From Mesostigma viride (lineage: Eukaryota; Streptophyta; Mesostigmatophyceae; Mesostigmatales; Mesostigmataceae): DNA of 62,000 nucleotides. Shown here piece by piece: positions 30,963-40,410 of the stretch (positions are counted from its first letter, which is position 1; each line of letters begins with the position of its first letter). Location: positions 2,645,021 through 2,707,020 of the forward strand of contig RPFO01000165.1 in assembly GCA_009746045.1 (NCBI GenBank), given 5' to 3'. Both the position numbers and the translations under genes were made by a program. A model generated the notes under the pieces. The model worked only from the letters and a program-made list of their open reading frames with translations, had not been told where the DNA came from and made no database searches.

Positions 30963-31676
30963 ATGAGATCCGGTAGATGCACTTCTTCCACCAAGACGGG
31001 CAGCCGGTGCAGGCGCGCGGCCGTCCCGGGCGGCCGCCACCACTGCGCCCAGCACGCCACCAGGGGCCGCAGGGGGCACTGCATGCGGGCAGACGAGTTT
31101 TTCGACGCCCGCGACACTTTCCAGCCCGAGGACGACCAGGGGGGTGGAGGGTTCATGAACGGTGTGCGCCGACGGATCCGAAACCTGTGGGGATCCGCGT
31201 CCGCCCCGTCCAGCCCCACGCGCGCCTCGGTCGACGCCAGCGGGCCCTTCTCACCGGCGCCGGGTCCCAGACGCCCGGGAGGGCCGGGTCCCGGAGGCCC
31301 GGGAGGCGGCCCGGGCCCGGGAAGCGGGCCGGACCCCCCCCGGACCCGCCTGCCCCCCCCCTTCTAGTGGCGGCACCGCCCCCCCGCGGCGGCACTGGCA
31401 GCGGCGACGGCCCCCGCCGCGACCACGACCGCGACTACGAAGATTTACAAGTACTACCAGCCCGCTCCTTACTACTCGTACTACCCCGCCTACAACCCTG
31501 TGTACGTGGTGCGCGGGGCCACGAAGCCCCGTCCGCGCCCACGCCCGCGCCGGTCGCCCCCCGTCTACATCATCCAGCGCTCCGCTCCCAAGAGGAGGGC
31601 GCGTCCCACGAGGTCGAAGTCGACCGCCAAGAAACGCGCGCGGCCTCTCAGGAAGCCGGCGTATCGGTATAGTTAG
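30963..31676 (+). CDS. Zinc-module protein with proline/glycine linker and basic tyrosine-rich tail
   Basis: The frame from the ATG at 30963 stops at 31367, but the same frame resumes with clear coding character (KIYKYYQPAPYYSYYPAYN..., then PKRRARPTRSKSTAKKRARP) to a stop at 31676. Between them are three C runs (31334-31341, 31353-31361, 31379-31385); one missing base in each would keep the net frame, so I read one protein of about 238 residues. Residues 5-31 carry the shared Cys/His module (GSRCRR, HHCAQHA). The middle is Pro/Gly-rich and the tail strongly basic, as in DNA-binding virion core proteins. If the breaks are real, only the N-terminal 134 residues are made. Confidence -1.
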
Positions 31677-31678
31677 AG

Positions 31679-31849
31679 ATGGAACCGCGGCTCCACCCTC
31701 CCCTCGCCCGTGTGGTGTGGCCTCTCGCCCGCCCTGGAGGTCTCCTCGTACGCGGGCTCGTCATGACGCGCCCGTTCACGCGGATGGAGCCTCTCTGGGA
31801 CGGCGTGACTGTCAACTTTGCTAGACACAACCCCATGCGTCGTCAGTAG
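31679..31849 (+). CDS. Possible small protein
   Basis: A 56-codon frame beginning two bases after the previous stop (31674-31676) and ending TAG at 31849. The sequence (MTRPFTRMEPLWDGVTVNFARHNP in the second half) has an even composition. It faces the convergent gene ending at 31872. There is no motif, and a chance frame is possible. Confidence -1.
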   Translation: MEPRLHPPLARVVWPLARPGGLLVRGLVMTRPFTRMEPLWDGVTVNFARHNPMRRQ

Positions 31850-31871
31850 TACCAGGTGCGCGGATAACTTT

Positions 31872-32155
31872 CTACACCGTCGCCCGGAAGACCTTGTTGG
31901 TGTCCTCGGCGTAGACGATCCTGAGTATGGCGGCGAGCGCCCCCACCCCGGTCCCGCTCCCCATCGGTGCGGGGGGCGGGGCGATCACGGGGGGTAGTTG
32001 TCCCTGTAGAAGTTGCCCACGTCCGACCAGGGGTCGAAGGGGGAGGGCGGGGCGGTGTAGACGAGCTCGGAGAACGGGTTGGAGTCGGCGATGACCACGA
32101 CGGGGCGCGTGGGGGCGTCGGAGGTGAGGAAGCTAAGAGGGACTCTTTGGGCCAT
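31872..32155 (-). CDS. Small hypothetical protein, one frameshift
   Basis: From the ATG at 32155 the frame runs 56 codons to a TGA at 31985. A second frame (MGSGTGVGALAAILRIVYAEDTNKVF) continues with similar quality to a TAG at 31872. The join falls at a run of six G on the plus strand (31989-31994), one base short; codons there are CCC CCG followed by the stop, so the site also matches a -1 slippery heptamer. The merged protein would be about 94 residues: a soluble Pro-rich first half (VYTAPPSPFDPWSDV) and a short hydrophobic helix. A TATATATA box lies upstream at 32173-32180. The family is not recognised. Confidence -1.
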
Positions 32156-32172
32156 GTCCGTTTGCGCTGTGG

Positions 32173-32180
32173 TATATATA
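32173..32180 (-). promoter_or_regulatory. TATA box upstream of the gene starting at 32155
   Basis: TATATATA, 17 bases before the start codon on the minus strand; one of the clearest examples in the block. Confidence -1.
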
Positions 32181-32300
32181 CAAGCTATTTTTCTGGGCCG
32201 CCCATACCAGCACGAGGGGGGTGATCGGCGGGGGTCGGGAGCTCAGGTCCGGTCCGGCGTACGGCCGCGGGTCGGCCATGTCTTCTCACACCACCGCGGG

Positions 32301-33416
32301 TCATTTTTCCTCCTCTTGGGACGCGACCCCGGCCACGATGGCGACCCGCTCGCCGTTCCTCCCCCGCACCCGTTTGTTCGGGATGGAGACGCCGTAGGGC
32401 CTGAGCAGGTCCCCCAGCTCCTCGTTGGTGACTTTCCTCGAGCAGCTGGTCTTCAGCTCTAGGAAGTCGTGGAAGAAGAGCTTGCGGAATGCGGAGAGCT
32501 GCATGTGCGCCTGCGGGTCCAGCCGGACGAGGCGGCTGGCCTTGAGGAAGGTGCGCAGGTGGGCGCCCATGGAGGCGCCGGTGGGGTCCTCCTGCCCCAC
32601 GGCGTCGTCCTCCGGCTCCTCCATCTCCTCGTCCTCCTGCCTTACCCCTGTCACCCTTGCGGCCTTCTGGCACGCAGCCCGCATCTGCTGCTCCTCCTCG
32701 TCCGCGGACGGCCACATGAGGCGGTGGGTGAGCGCGTCGCTCTTCTTGCCCCCCTTCCCCGTGTGGTTGTGGTAGTTGAGCGTGAGGCGCTGCCTGAGGT
32801 TGCGGATGGTCGCGTCGACCCAGGCGGGGGGCTGCACGCCGTGCTCGGACAGGTGCTTGCGGACCGCCCGCAGCTGCAGGAGGTCGGTGAGGTCGTACAC
32901 CCCGCTGGCGCTGCAGTCCTCCAGGAAGGCCTCCTCCTGCTCTCCGACGGTGAGACATAACTCGTACTTCTGCATGTACTCGACGGCCCAGTCCCTTTTC
33001 TCCTTCCGGTCGGCGACCCCGGTCCTGTGCTGGAAGAAGCCCTTGATGTCGAACCACCAGGGGGCGGGGGGGATCTCGCGCGCCACGGGGGCGTCCGAGT
33101 GGCGCAGGGCCAGGTTCTGCACCCACATCCACCTCTTGGCGGGGGTGCACGAGTTGGCGAGGACCCCCCCCCTCGCCTGGAACACGGCGGCCCACACCCG
33201 CGTGTGGTCCGTCCACTTGTCCTGGTCCATGAGCCGGAAGTCGTATGGGGGCAGCCCCTTGAGCTCGAGGAAGTCCCGGAAGGCGGGCGCGACGTCCTTC
33301 TCCACGCTGATCCAGTCCACGCAGTGGGCGGCGGGCACCACGTGCCGGTCCGCGAACTCGCACGCCAGCCGCGCCAGCTCGTCCAGGGTGAAGGGGCACT
33401 CTCCCGGGGTCGCCAT
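32301..33416 (-). CDS. Hypothetical 371-residue protein
   Basis: An intact frame from the ATG at 33416, with GTATAT immediately before it. The N-terminal two thirds are mixed alpha/beta with aromatic-rich segments (KRWMWVQNLALRH, APWWFDIKGFFQHRTG). Residues about 240-275 are acidic (EDEEMEEPEDDAVGQED). The C-terminal 80 residues (AFRKLFFHDFLELKTSCSRKVTNEELGDLLRPYGVSI) read like a small winged-helix or phage/viral primase-associated domain; this is a weak guess from hydrophobic spacing. The next gene upstream ends 25 bases away. I do not recognise the family. The gene is well conserved in frame, unlike several neighbours, which suggests the block is not deeply decayed. Confidence -1.
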   Translation of the reverse strand: MATPGECPFTLDELARLACEFADRHVVPAAHCVDWISVEKDVAPAFRDFLELKGLPPYDFRLMDQDKWTDHTRVWAAVFQARGGVLANSCTPAKRWMWVQNLALRHSDAPVAREIPPAPWWFDIKGFFQHRTGVADRKEKRDWAVEYMQKYELCLTVGEQEEAFLEDCSASGVYDLTDLLQLRAVRKHLSEHGVQPPAWVDATIRNLRQRLTLNYHNHTGKGGKKSDALTHRLMWPSADEEEQQMRAACQKAARVTGVRQEDEEMEEPEDDAVGQEDPTGASMGAHLRTFLKASRLVRLDPQAHMQLSAFRKLFFHDFLELKTSCSRKVTNEELGDLLRPYGVSIPNKRVRGRNGERVAIVAGVASQEEEK

Positions 33417-33440
33417 GTATATGTGTCATGCGACGAGATG

Positions 33441-33844
33441 TTATTTGTCACCACGTAAGCGCGCGTTGTGCTCGTCCATCGCCCTCATCTGACTCCGCAT
33501 TTCATCGGGAAGATTATATTTGGTGCATGAGGCAAGTCCTTGGGTGATTATTTGGCAAATCACCGTTAAGGCCTTTTGGCCCTTCGACACCTGCTGCTGG
33601 GGGGCGCGGACATCTGCATCCCGGCTGTCTCGTCCACAAAGGTCTCCCCACCCGCGAAGGGCTTATCGGGCACCCCCCCAGGCACAGGAAGGCGGACCTG
33701 GGTGCCCCTTTGCTGGCCATGAAACCAGGGTGGGGGGGGTAAAAAGGGCTCGTCAACTTCCCTTCTCCGGAGTGCCGACACCAATAAAATAACGAGACTC
33801 GCAAGAACGACGATGAAGAGAGCGCCGACTAGGAGGCCACCCAT
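33441..33844 (-). CDS. Membrane-anchored small protein, one frameshift
   Basis: From the ATG at 33844, residues 3-25 are a strong transmembrane segment (GLLVGALFIVVLASLVILLVSA), then RRR and a Pro-rich linker. The frame stops early at 33566, but another frame picks up with coding quality (KALTVICQIITQGLAS..., MRAMDEHNARLRGDK) and ends at 33441. The switch is at a run of six G (33599-33604), one base short. The merged length is about 134 residues. The topology suggests an N-terminal anchor with an exposed C-terminus, a common layout for virion envelope or inner-membrane proteins. The start lies 17 bases after the stop of the preceding gene. Confidence -1.
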
Positions 33845-33860
33845 TTACATGTACCTGTCA

Positions 33861-34239
33861 TTATTTATAAACGAGGACGTAAACAAGTAGCGCCGTTGCC
33901 AGAACCAGCACGACGGAGGCGGCGATTGCCACCGAATGCCCGCCGTCGCGGTCACGACGGGTGATCAGCTGGCGTTGGAATTGGTCGCGTCGCTCCATGT
34001 ATCCCTCGATCGAGTCCCTTCTCAGCGTGGTCGCACGAAACTGGTCCCTTTGCGCCCGAGGGCCCTTGGTTGACGTTTGTCGGGCTGGGCGCGTCAGTGG
34101 TGGTGGGCGGTGGCGAGGTTGCCGACGAACGGTTCTCCCTCTCTGCGACCATTTCGGCCTTCAGCTCCTTGTAGGAGGGCTGTCCTTGCAGGGGAAGGTT
34201 CCCCGTCTGGTACAAGTACGTAGGGGGGTAGAAGGGCAT
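33861..34239 (-). CDS. C-tail-anchored small protein, frame change in the middle
   Basis: The first half from the ATG at 34239 (MPFYPPTYLYQTGNLPLQG, then a Ser/Thr/Pro linker) and the second half in another frame (AQRDQFRATTLRRDSIEGY ..., then the hydrophobic SVAIAASVVLVLATALLVYVLVY ending at 33861) both look coding; the frames change near 34050. Here the shift is in the opposite direction to the homopolymer cases, and the site is not a long run. The merged length is about 126 residues with one C-terminal transmembrane segment. Tyr/Pro-rich N-termini resembling late-domain motifs occur in some envelope-associated proteins; that parallel is speculative. The family is unknown. Confidence -1.
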
Positions 34240-34350
34240 GATGATAGTGTTACAATAACGCAGGTTATTTTGGCGCACTGCTGCGGGCGTCGGACGAGGC
34301 CGGAGTAGGTACCCCTCCCCCCCAGCCCGAATGCCAGCATAAGGATTGTC

Positions 34351-35703
34351 TCACCCCCGGCGCACCCCTCCTCCGGAGCGCCTCGCGACCCTTCTCGCCC
34401 CGACACGATGGCCGCCACTTGCCTGCCCGCCTCCGTCGTCCTTTACCCGCTTCTTTCCCTGCGCCCCTTTTCGATATTGCCTGTACTTATCGGGCGCGTT
34501 CTCTGCCATGTCTGCTCTATACTCGCGGTCGCGGGCGGCCTTTTGCGCCTTCTGGAACGCCTCTGGATCCGCCAGCCGCTGTCTCTCCCTCTCGGCCCAC
34601 GCCTCTTCCCGCGCCCGCTCTCGAGCAAGCCCCCCCTCCCTCCACTCCGTGTGCCTTTGGAGCCATGGAGGGGGCTCGGGCGTCAGAAAGGCCTCAAGGT
34701 CGTTTGCCCCCGCTTTCTCTGTCAGCCGGTGTTTTCGCTCCGTTATCGCCCGCTGTATTCGCTCCTTTTCCTTCTGGATGGCCAGTACTTTTAGCTCCTG
34801 CTTCTTTTTTAGATATTGCCTGTACTTCTCGGGCGCGTTCTCTGTCATGTCCGCTCTCCGCTCGCGGTCGGCGGCGGCTTTTTCTGCAATTCGGAACGCT
34901 TCAGGATCCGCCAGCCAACGTCTTTCCCTCTCCGCCCATGCCTCTTCCCGCGCCCGCTCTCGAGCGGGCCGCCCCTCCCTCCACGCCGCGTGCCTTTGGA
35001 TCCATGGGGGGTCCTCCGACATCAGAAAGGCTTCCAGGTCGGCTACCGAGGAATCGGCCACACCCGGTCCCGGTGATGGGTCGTCCGACGCCGGTTCCCT
35101 CATCTCCCGTTCCCTTGCCTGATGGATGGCCTTGTCGATTCGTTGCCTCTTCTCCATCAATGCCACATGGACCGCCCAATTCCTGTCCGCTACACTCTTT
35201 TTTTTAACGGTGTTCCACAGTCTTTCCAACCCTGACTTCTCACGAGTTGCGTTCTCTATCATGTCCGCTCTCCACTCACGCTCATCTGCGGCCCTTTGCG
35301 CCCTCATGAACGCCTCTGGATCCGCCAGCCGCCGTCTTTCCCTCTCCGCCCATGCCTCCTCCCGCGCCCGCTCTCGTGCGGCCCTCCCCTCCCTCCACTC
35401 CGTGTGCCTTTGGAGCCAGGGGGGGTCGTCCGACATCAGGAAGGCCTCCAGCTCGGCTACCGAGGAACCGGTATCCCCCGGTCCCGGTGGCGGGTCCTCC
35501 GACGTCAGGAACGCCTCCCACGAGAAACCACCCTGACCGGGTCCGCCCGCGTCACCTGTGGCCTCGTGGCCGCTCGTTCTCTCCGCCGGCTCGTCGTGTC
35601 CGGTATCGTGTGCGCGCACCCGGTGTTTGCGGGTTCCCTTCGCCCTCGAGGGCGCCTTGCTCTTCTTCTTCGCGTTACTCGCGGTCGCGCGACCTCTCGC
35701 CAT
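34351..35703 (-). CDS. Repeat protein with three charged helical repeats
   Basis: 450 residues in one intact frame. After a basic N-terminus (KKKSKAPSRAKGTRKHR) come three copies of a unit of about 65 residues at about 84-152, 221-290 and 335-402. Each unit has the order LEAFL(M/T)xxxPPW(L/I)QRH, WREGxxARERAREEAWAERER, LADPEAF, and RADMxENA. A partial unit (WEAFLTSEDPP) is at residue 62. Spacers between units are helical and differ from each other. The units are rich in Arg/Glu and will be alpha-helical, perhaps a filament or scaffold. The DNA copies are similar enough that mirror frames on the plus strand are also open; those are shadows. I know of no named family. Confidence -1.
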   Translation of the reverse strand: MARGRATASNAKKKSKAPSRAKGTRKHRVRAHDTGHDEPAERTSGHEATGDAGGPGQGGFSWEAFLTSEDPPPGPGDTGSSVAELEAFLMSDDPPWLQRHTEWREGRAARERAREEAWAERERRRLADPEAFMRAQRAADEREWRADMIENATREKSGLERLWNTVKKKSVADRNWAVHVALMEKRQRIDKAIHQAREREMREPASDDPSPGPGVADSSVADLEAFLMSEDPPWIQRHAAWREGRPARERAREEAWAERERRWLADPEAFRIAEKAAADRERRADMTENAPEKYRQYLKKKQELKVLAIQKEKERIQRAITERKHRLTEKAGANDLEAFLTPEPPPWLQRHTEWREGGLARERAREEAWAERERQRLADPEAFQKAQKAARDREYRADMAENAPDKYRQYRKGAQGKKRVKDDGGGQASGGHRVGARRVARRSGGGVRRG

Positions 35704-35733
35704 GTGTTCGATACCATGGTGGCAGTTTTTTTT

Positions 35734-36264
35734 TCAGCGGTGCTTGCACGTGAATTCCAGCACCATGGCGAACGTCTCGTCTGCCAGGTTGAGTAGGACG
35801 CGAGGGCGCTTCCCGTCTTCATCAAGTGCGGGGGGGATCTCGTAGATCTCCACCTCGACGGACTGCACGCCCGGGAGCTCCGGGGTGAAGATGACCTTCT
35901 CGTCCATCTCGTGGGCGGGGCGGTACAGCTCCACCCCGTTGGGCATCACGAAGAAGTACGCCTTGCCCGCCATGAAGTCCTCGGCGGTGGCGGACGTGAT
36001 GTCGGGTCCGGGCGCGGCGGGCACGGCGGTCACGACCTTGTCGAGGCTCCTGTCGCCCACCTTGACGTGCACGGCGGTGCTCAGTCCGACCCCCGCGGTG
36101 GCGGGGACATTGGCCCACACGAGGCGGCAGGAGGTGACGTCGCGGAGGGGGGACTTCAGCAGGAACACGGTGTGTCCCGCCCCGTTCGAGCCGGTCAGGA
36201 ACACCTGCATCCTCTTTTCTAACCCGGCGCTGGGTCCGGTGCAGCTCGATAGCGCGTAGTTCAT
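35734..36264 (-). CDS. Candidate beta-rich structural protein
   Basis: 176 residues, intact. The sequence alternates short beta strands and turns: HTVFLLKSPLRDVTSCRLVWANVPAT near residue 30, KVIFTPELPGVQSVEVEIYEIPPAL near 125, and LLNLADETFAMVLEFTCK at the end. The pattern 'strand, PLxxVxxxRLxxAxVP' occurs at the start of small beta-rich structural proteins of several large DNA viruses, so a minor virion role is possible. That is inferred from pattern only. Its ATG overlaps the TGA of the upstream gene by four bases (36261-36264), so the two are probably expressed together or from very close promoters. Confidence -1.
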   Translation of the reverse strand: MNYALSSCTGPSAGLEKRMQVFLTGSNGAGHTVFLLKSPLRDVTSCRLVWANVPATAGVGLSTAVHVKVGDRSLDKVVTAVPAAPGPDITSATAEDFMAGKAYFFVMPNGVELYRPAHEMDEKVIFTPELPGVQSVEVEIYEIPPALDEDGKRPRVLLNLADETFAMVLEFTCKHR

Positions 36265-36662
36265 CGGGGCTGGGGTACGATACTCTTAGGAGTCATTTTT
36301 TTCATCCACGCGTACAGGGCCAACACGGAGAGCGCGACGACGGCGAAGGAGATGCCCACGAGCAGCTTGATCTTGCGCGCGTCCTCTTGGGCGTCCTTGG
36401 CCAGCACGCTCTTCATCTGCGTCTCGTACGCGTACCGCTGCTCCTCCAGCGCGCGGGTGGCCTCCTCTTCCATCCCGGATCGCTGCAGCACGAGCGCGTC
36501 GTTCACTTGCGTCTCCATAGGGGCCAGGGCTCTACTTACGGCGTCGGCGGCTGCCCTCGCGGCCATGGCGGCCGTCAGACACGCCGTCGTGAGTGTGTCT
36601 TTGCACTGGGCCACGATGTCGGGTGGGTACCCGGAGGTGTCCGGCGCGGACTTATTTCCCAT
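36261..36662 (-). CDS. Candidate N-myristoylated, C-terminally anchored membrane protein
   Basis: 133 residues, intact. The N-terminus MGNKSAPD fits the N-myristoylation rule (Met removed, Gly first, Ser at position 5). The middle (about 20-90) is alanine-rich alpha-helix with heptads (ALEEQRYAYETQMKS). Residues about 100-122 are a transmembrane segment (KLLVGISFAVVALSVLALYAW), with a basic tail KKMTPKS. A myristoyl group plus a C-terminal anchor is the topology of entry/assembly membrane proteins in several nucleocytoplasmic large DNA viruses, but no family cysteines are seen. Stop and start overlap with the gene downstream (36261-36264). Modification and location are inferred. Confidence -1.
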   Translation of the reverse strand: MGNKSAPDTSGYPPDIVAQCKDTLTTACLTAAMAARAAADAVSRALAPMETQVNDALVLQRSGMEEEATRALEEQRYAYETQMKSVLAKDAQEDARKIKLLVGISFAVVALSVLALYAWMKKMTPKSIVPQPR

Positions 36663-36871
36663 GTAGCGAGTTGTAAGGTAACGGAGGTTTTTTTGTCACG
36701 TTCGTCCACGTGCGGGGGTCGAACCCGCCCCGTAGTCGCCCTGACGCGACGTGGATGGGGACTTACCTGATGGGCCTGACGGGGTGGAGTTCCTGCGTGC
36801 ATGCAAACGAAACGAGGTCAGTCAAACGCGAAAACAAAGAGGAGGACGGGCGGGGCTACGCCTCAGACGCC

Positions 36872-37447
36872 TCAGAAGAACCTGATGTGTTTCGGGACAC
36901 CGGTCGCCCTCGCGACCAGCGCGCGGCGAGACAGAGGGGCGACCTTCTTCTTCTTTTTCTTCCGCTGGTGACTGGCGGCCGACGCGCGGGCGGGGGCACT
37001 GGAATCGCCGAAACGGATGTGCTTGCCGCTCCACGCGGACTTGATCCGGGGGAACGTGCGGCCCGGGGCGCAGTACCCGGCGCTGGTCCTTGGCAACAGG
37101 ATGCGGCGACGGTACTGGGTGCGCCCGAGCTGGGCGCAGGCCTTGCGCCACCTCGACGCCGTGGCACTCGATGCGCGCCTCTTCCTCTGCACGTCGTAGT
37201 ACCTCTGATCGCCTTCCGCGAGCGCCACGAAATTGGCCTTTTTCAACTCGGGCCACCCCATCATGTACTCCGTGGCCTTGATCGCGTTATTCTGGTAATC
37301 CCTGTATTTGTCTCTCGCCTTGAGGTTTGTAATTTTCTTAAGATTGCGCCCGATGTCGTCGGCCCGCGCACCAGCTAGGTCGGACAGAAAACTGCGATAG
37401 AGGTCCTTCGCCTGCTTGGGGGTCTCCTTCCAGTTGCTCCTTCCCAT
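36872..37447 (-). CDS. Basic hypothetical protein
   Basis: 191 residues from the ATG at 37447; GTATATCGAAC lies directly upstream and matches the block's promoter style. The N-terminal half is helical (ETPKQAKDLYRSFLSDLAG, NLKARDKYRDYQNNAIKATEYMMGW). The C-terminal half is strongly basic, with a Lys run (RKKKKKKVAPLSRR), and ends IRFF. The IRFGD segment recurs as HIRF near both positions 140 and 188. Net positive charge suggests nucleic-acid binding or virion core packing. The longer open frame upstream runs antiparallel into the helicase gene and is a shadow. The family is unknown. Confidence -1.
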   Translation of the reverse strand: MGRSNWKETPKQAKDLYRSFLSDLAGARADDIGRNLKKITNLKARDKYRDYQNNAIKATEYMMGWPELKKANFVALAEGDQRYYDVQRKRRASSATASRWRKACAQLGRTQYRRRILLPRTSAGYCAPGRTFPRIKSAWSGKHIRFGDSSAPARASAASHQRKKKKKKVAPLSRRALVARATGVPKHIRFF

Positions 37448-37488
37448 GTTCGATATACATAGCACACGAGAAAAAAAAAAGACCAGGA

Positions 37489-39994
37489 CTACTTCTTGCA
37501 TTCCAGAGGCGGCCTGTTCGCGGCCCTCATCATGTTCGGCTGGTTGTGGAAGGACTTGAGGAACTCGCAGTCTATGGAGGCGTCCCGCAAGATGGCCAGC
37601 AGTCGCTCCAGGTCCGGGTTCGACCCTCTGGCCTTCGCGTCCTGGTACACGAGCTTGTCCACCGACGGGGTGCCGCCCTGCCCGCCGCCCGTCAGCACTC
37701 CCATCTGGATCTCCGCGATGCGTTTGTACAATTGGAGGGCGGCCCTCACGTTCGGCGCGAGACTCCTCTTCCTGAGGTCCTTGGACACGTTGTCCAGTTT
37801 CAGCTGCACCATCTGTCGCATCATCTGGACCTTGTCCGCCGGTATCTTGTCGAGGACCTGGCGACTGGACGAGGAGGACCCGGGAGGCACGGCGAAGTAC
37901 CGGTGCACGCGGACCTTCCACTCCGCTTTCGGCAGCGCCTTGTGAGAGCAGTGCCGCACCGCCCTAGCTATGGCCTGCTTCTCCGAGTTGGCGTTCACGA
38001 GGGGCTCCATGATGTGCACGTCGGTCACCGCCTTGAGGTCGAGGCCTTCGTTGTACCTCCTCCGGGCCAGCACGATCTGGAGGAGCTCCCCGCGCTTGTT
38101 CGCGTCCGAGTTGAACACCTCTCGGAAGGCCTTGAGCTGCCCCTCGGTCGTTTCGCCGTCCAGGACCGCGAAACGTTTCCGAGGAGGCAACGGACCGCCC
38201 GGGGTGAAGCGCGAGTACCCGATGGCGGACAGCACCTTTGCCAGGTCCGCGATCCCGTGGACGTTGAAGTAGGAGTACACGTAGTGCTTGCCCCCTTTGA
38301 GGAAGATCTCCACCATTTTCTGGAACTTGGGGGAGAGAACGGGCAGTTGCCTCAGTAGCTGGTTGGAGGGCACGCTTCTGAGGGGCACGCAATTGGCTAT
38401 CTTCCTGGCCTCCGCGTACCAGTATCGCTCCCTGTCCTTCGCGGGGATGTCGCGTCTGCTTTCCTTGAACCGCGCCTTGTACAGCTCGAACTGCTTGGCG
38501 CTCATCGGGACATCGTACTCCTCCATGGACGCGATCTCCGGGAAGGAGTTGGTGTCCCCGGTGTAGTCGACGAATGAAATCATGCCCCGGACCCGGTCGG
38601 GCGTGATGTTCGCCATGGTAAACACGGGGAAGTTGACGGGGCGTATCATGTTGACGAGCCACAGGATCTCCGCCACGGAATCGCCGGGGGTCGCCGTGAG
38701 GATGACCATGAAGAGGTTCTGGGAGGTGTCGGTGTTCTGCGTGGCCAGGAACTCCTTCAGCGCCCGGTGGTCCTCTTGCTGTCCAGGCAGCGGCTTGAAC
38801 AGGTTCTGCACCTCGTCCATGACCAAGAGCGCGTTGTTGAGCACGCTCGTGTCGAAGTTCTTCCTGGCCTTGTGGACCCCTATGGCGTGCGATAGTTGCG
38901 TGAAGGTGACGATCTCGCGATTCCACGCGCTTCCTGAGCTCTGCCAGCACGGTCTTTGGGTCCTTCCCTTTGAATCGAGGGTAGAGGGTCGCGCACTTCG
39001 CGATCTCCTCCAGGGAGTTGTTGGTCTTGTTCTCCTTGCTCGTGGCCAGCACGAAGTTCTTCTTGGTGTCCCAGAACGCGTCCAGCGCCCCCATGGCCGT
39101 GCAGGTCTTGCCGGACCCGGTGGAGTGCCACGCCAGGAAACCGCGCGACGGGTAGTGCGGGCTCAGAGACGCGATCTTCTTCAGGTGCAGGTTGACCACC
39201 GCCTGCTGGGGGGCCAGCTTTCTGGCTCCCATCGGCGCGTCACACCCCGCCTCGTCGGGGCGCCGCAGTTCGGGGGGCAGGAATCCCTCCACGTCTCCGT
39301 CGAAGAACCTCTTAACGAACTGCGCGTATTGGGTGTCCCTGACGGGATGCGGCCACGCCCCCGGGGTGGGCTCGACGGCAACCGTGGTGGGAGGCTTGCT
39401 GGGATCGTACAAGACCATTTGCCACTGACTGTAGTCCGGCGGCGCTCCTGGGGCTTTTTCGGGGGGCTTTTCCGCGGTCTTCTCCGGAGCAGCTGGAGCC
39501 TTTTCGGCGGGCTTTTCCGCGGTCTTCTCCGGAGCAGCTGGGGTGTCTGCTTTTTCGCTCAGGCGCACGAGCCGCTTCAGGGGGCGCTTGGGGGGCGCGT
39601 GGGCGGGCAGGTTGTCCACGTCCACCTCTTCCTCCTCGTCCGGGAATGCCGCCTTCTCGCTCTCCCTGACCAGCTGCCTGAGACGGCTTTGAATCCCCCC
39701 CTTCGGTTTTGTGGCGGTCTCGGGCTCTTTTTCGCTCAGGCGCACGAGCCGCTTCAGGGGGCGCTTGGGGGGCGCGTGGGCGGGCAGGTTGTCCACGTCC
39801 ACCTCTTCCTCCTCGTCCGGGAACGCCGCCTTCTCGCTCTCCCTAACCAGCCGTTTAAGACGTTTCTGTATACCTCCTTTAGAGCGAACGGCGTGTTTCG
39901 ACCAGACGGCGGCACGGGGGAGGGTGATGTCTACCTCCTCGTCTCGGCCGTACCTTGACGAGGATCGCTGTCGAGCGTGATGGACCCGTATCAT
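37489..39994 (-). CDS. D6R/D11L-type superfamily 2 helicase, one frame change
   Basis: About 835 residues. The N-terminal 200 residues are charged and contain a 59-residue tandem duplication (about 45-165; SEKAAFPDEEEEVDVDN twice) plus an Ala/Pro/Glu/Lys linker. The helicase core has Walker A in WHSTGSGKTCTA (about 290), the DEAD-type box LLVMDEVQNL (about 391), and motif VI QAIARAVRHCSH (about 675), followed by VHRYF. The QAIxRAxRxCSH form is characteristic of the poxvirus D6R/D11L group of ATPases, which act in early transcription initiation or termination in nucleocytoplasmic large DNA viruses. The frame from 39994 loses sense near 38920 and continues in the frame of 38844-37489; the offset is one extra base or two missing, not a homopolymer. 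This is the strongest viral marker in the block. Confidence -1.
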
Positions 39995-40073
39995 CTGTGC
40001 TTCTTAATGTACTCACAGAATAATTGTGTACGCTTAGGCCCTCCTAAAGATCCCGTCCCATGATGCAGCAGAG

Positions 40074-40397
40074 ATGTCGGAGTGGAAGGACTTGGTCGGC
40101 GCGATCGTGAAGAAGAAATGGGACGCGGGCGTGATCCCGACCGCCGAGGTGTTCGAGGCGGGCATGACGGAGACGATGGAGCTCATGAAGCGAGCGGCGA
40201 GAGTGAAGACGTCGGATGACGTGCGCGGCTTCTTCGAATACGTCGAGGAGCAGCTGGGCCCGATCGACAGCTACGACGGGAAAACGAGAGACAAGTTGCA
40301 AGCCGCGGGGGGGCAGATTCTTCACATGGTCTGCCCCGACGTGCTCGAGGTTTGGAAGGACCACGGGGCGTGGGCGTGTCGTCGCATCAAGGCATGA
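40074..40397 (+). CDS. Small helical hypothetical protein
   Basis: 107 residues, intact. All-helical composition with many charged residues (MSEWKDLVGAIVKKKWDAG, EVFEAGMTETMELMKRAAR, DVRGFFEYVEEQLGPI, VLEVWKDHGAWACRRIKA). No transmembrane segment, no cysteine motif. It diverges from the helicase gene, with about 80 bp between starts, so the two may share a promoter region. The family is not recognised. Confidence -1.
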   Translation: MSEWKDLVGAIVKKKWDAGVIPTAEVFEAGMTETMELMKRAARVKTSDDVRGFFEYVEEQLGPIDSYDGKTRDKLQAAGGQILHMVCPDVLEVWKDHGAWACRRIKA

Positions 40398-40410
40398 CGC
40401 ATTTATTTCT

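Noticed and set aside
38900-38940. A short intron at the helicase frame change
   Set aside because: The two frames meet within a few bases, leaving no room for an intron; a one-base insertion (or two missing bases) fits better.
38582-39958. Plus-strand open frame of 458 codons opposite the helicase
   Set aside because: Shadow frame; the minus strand encodes the helicase motifs.
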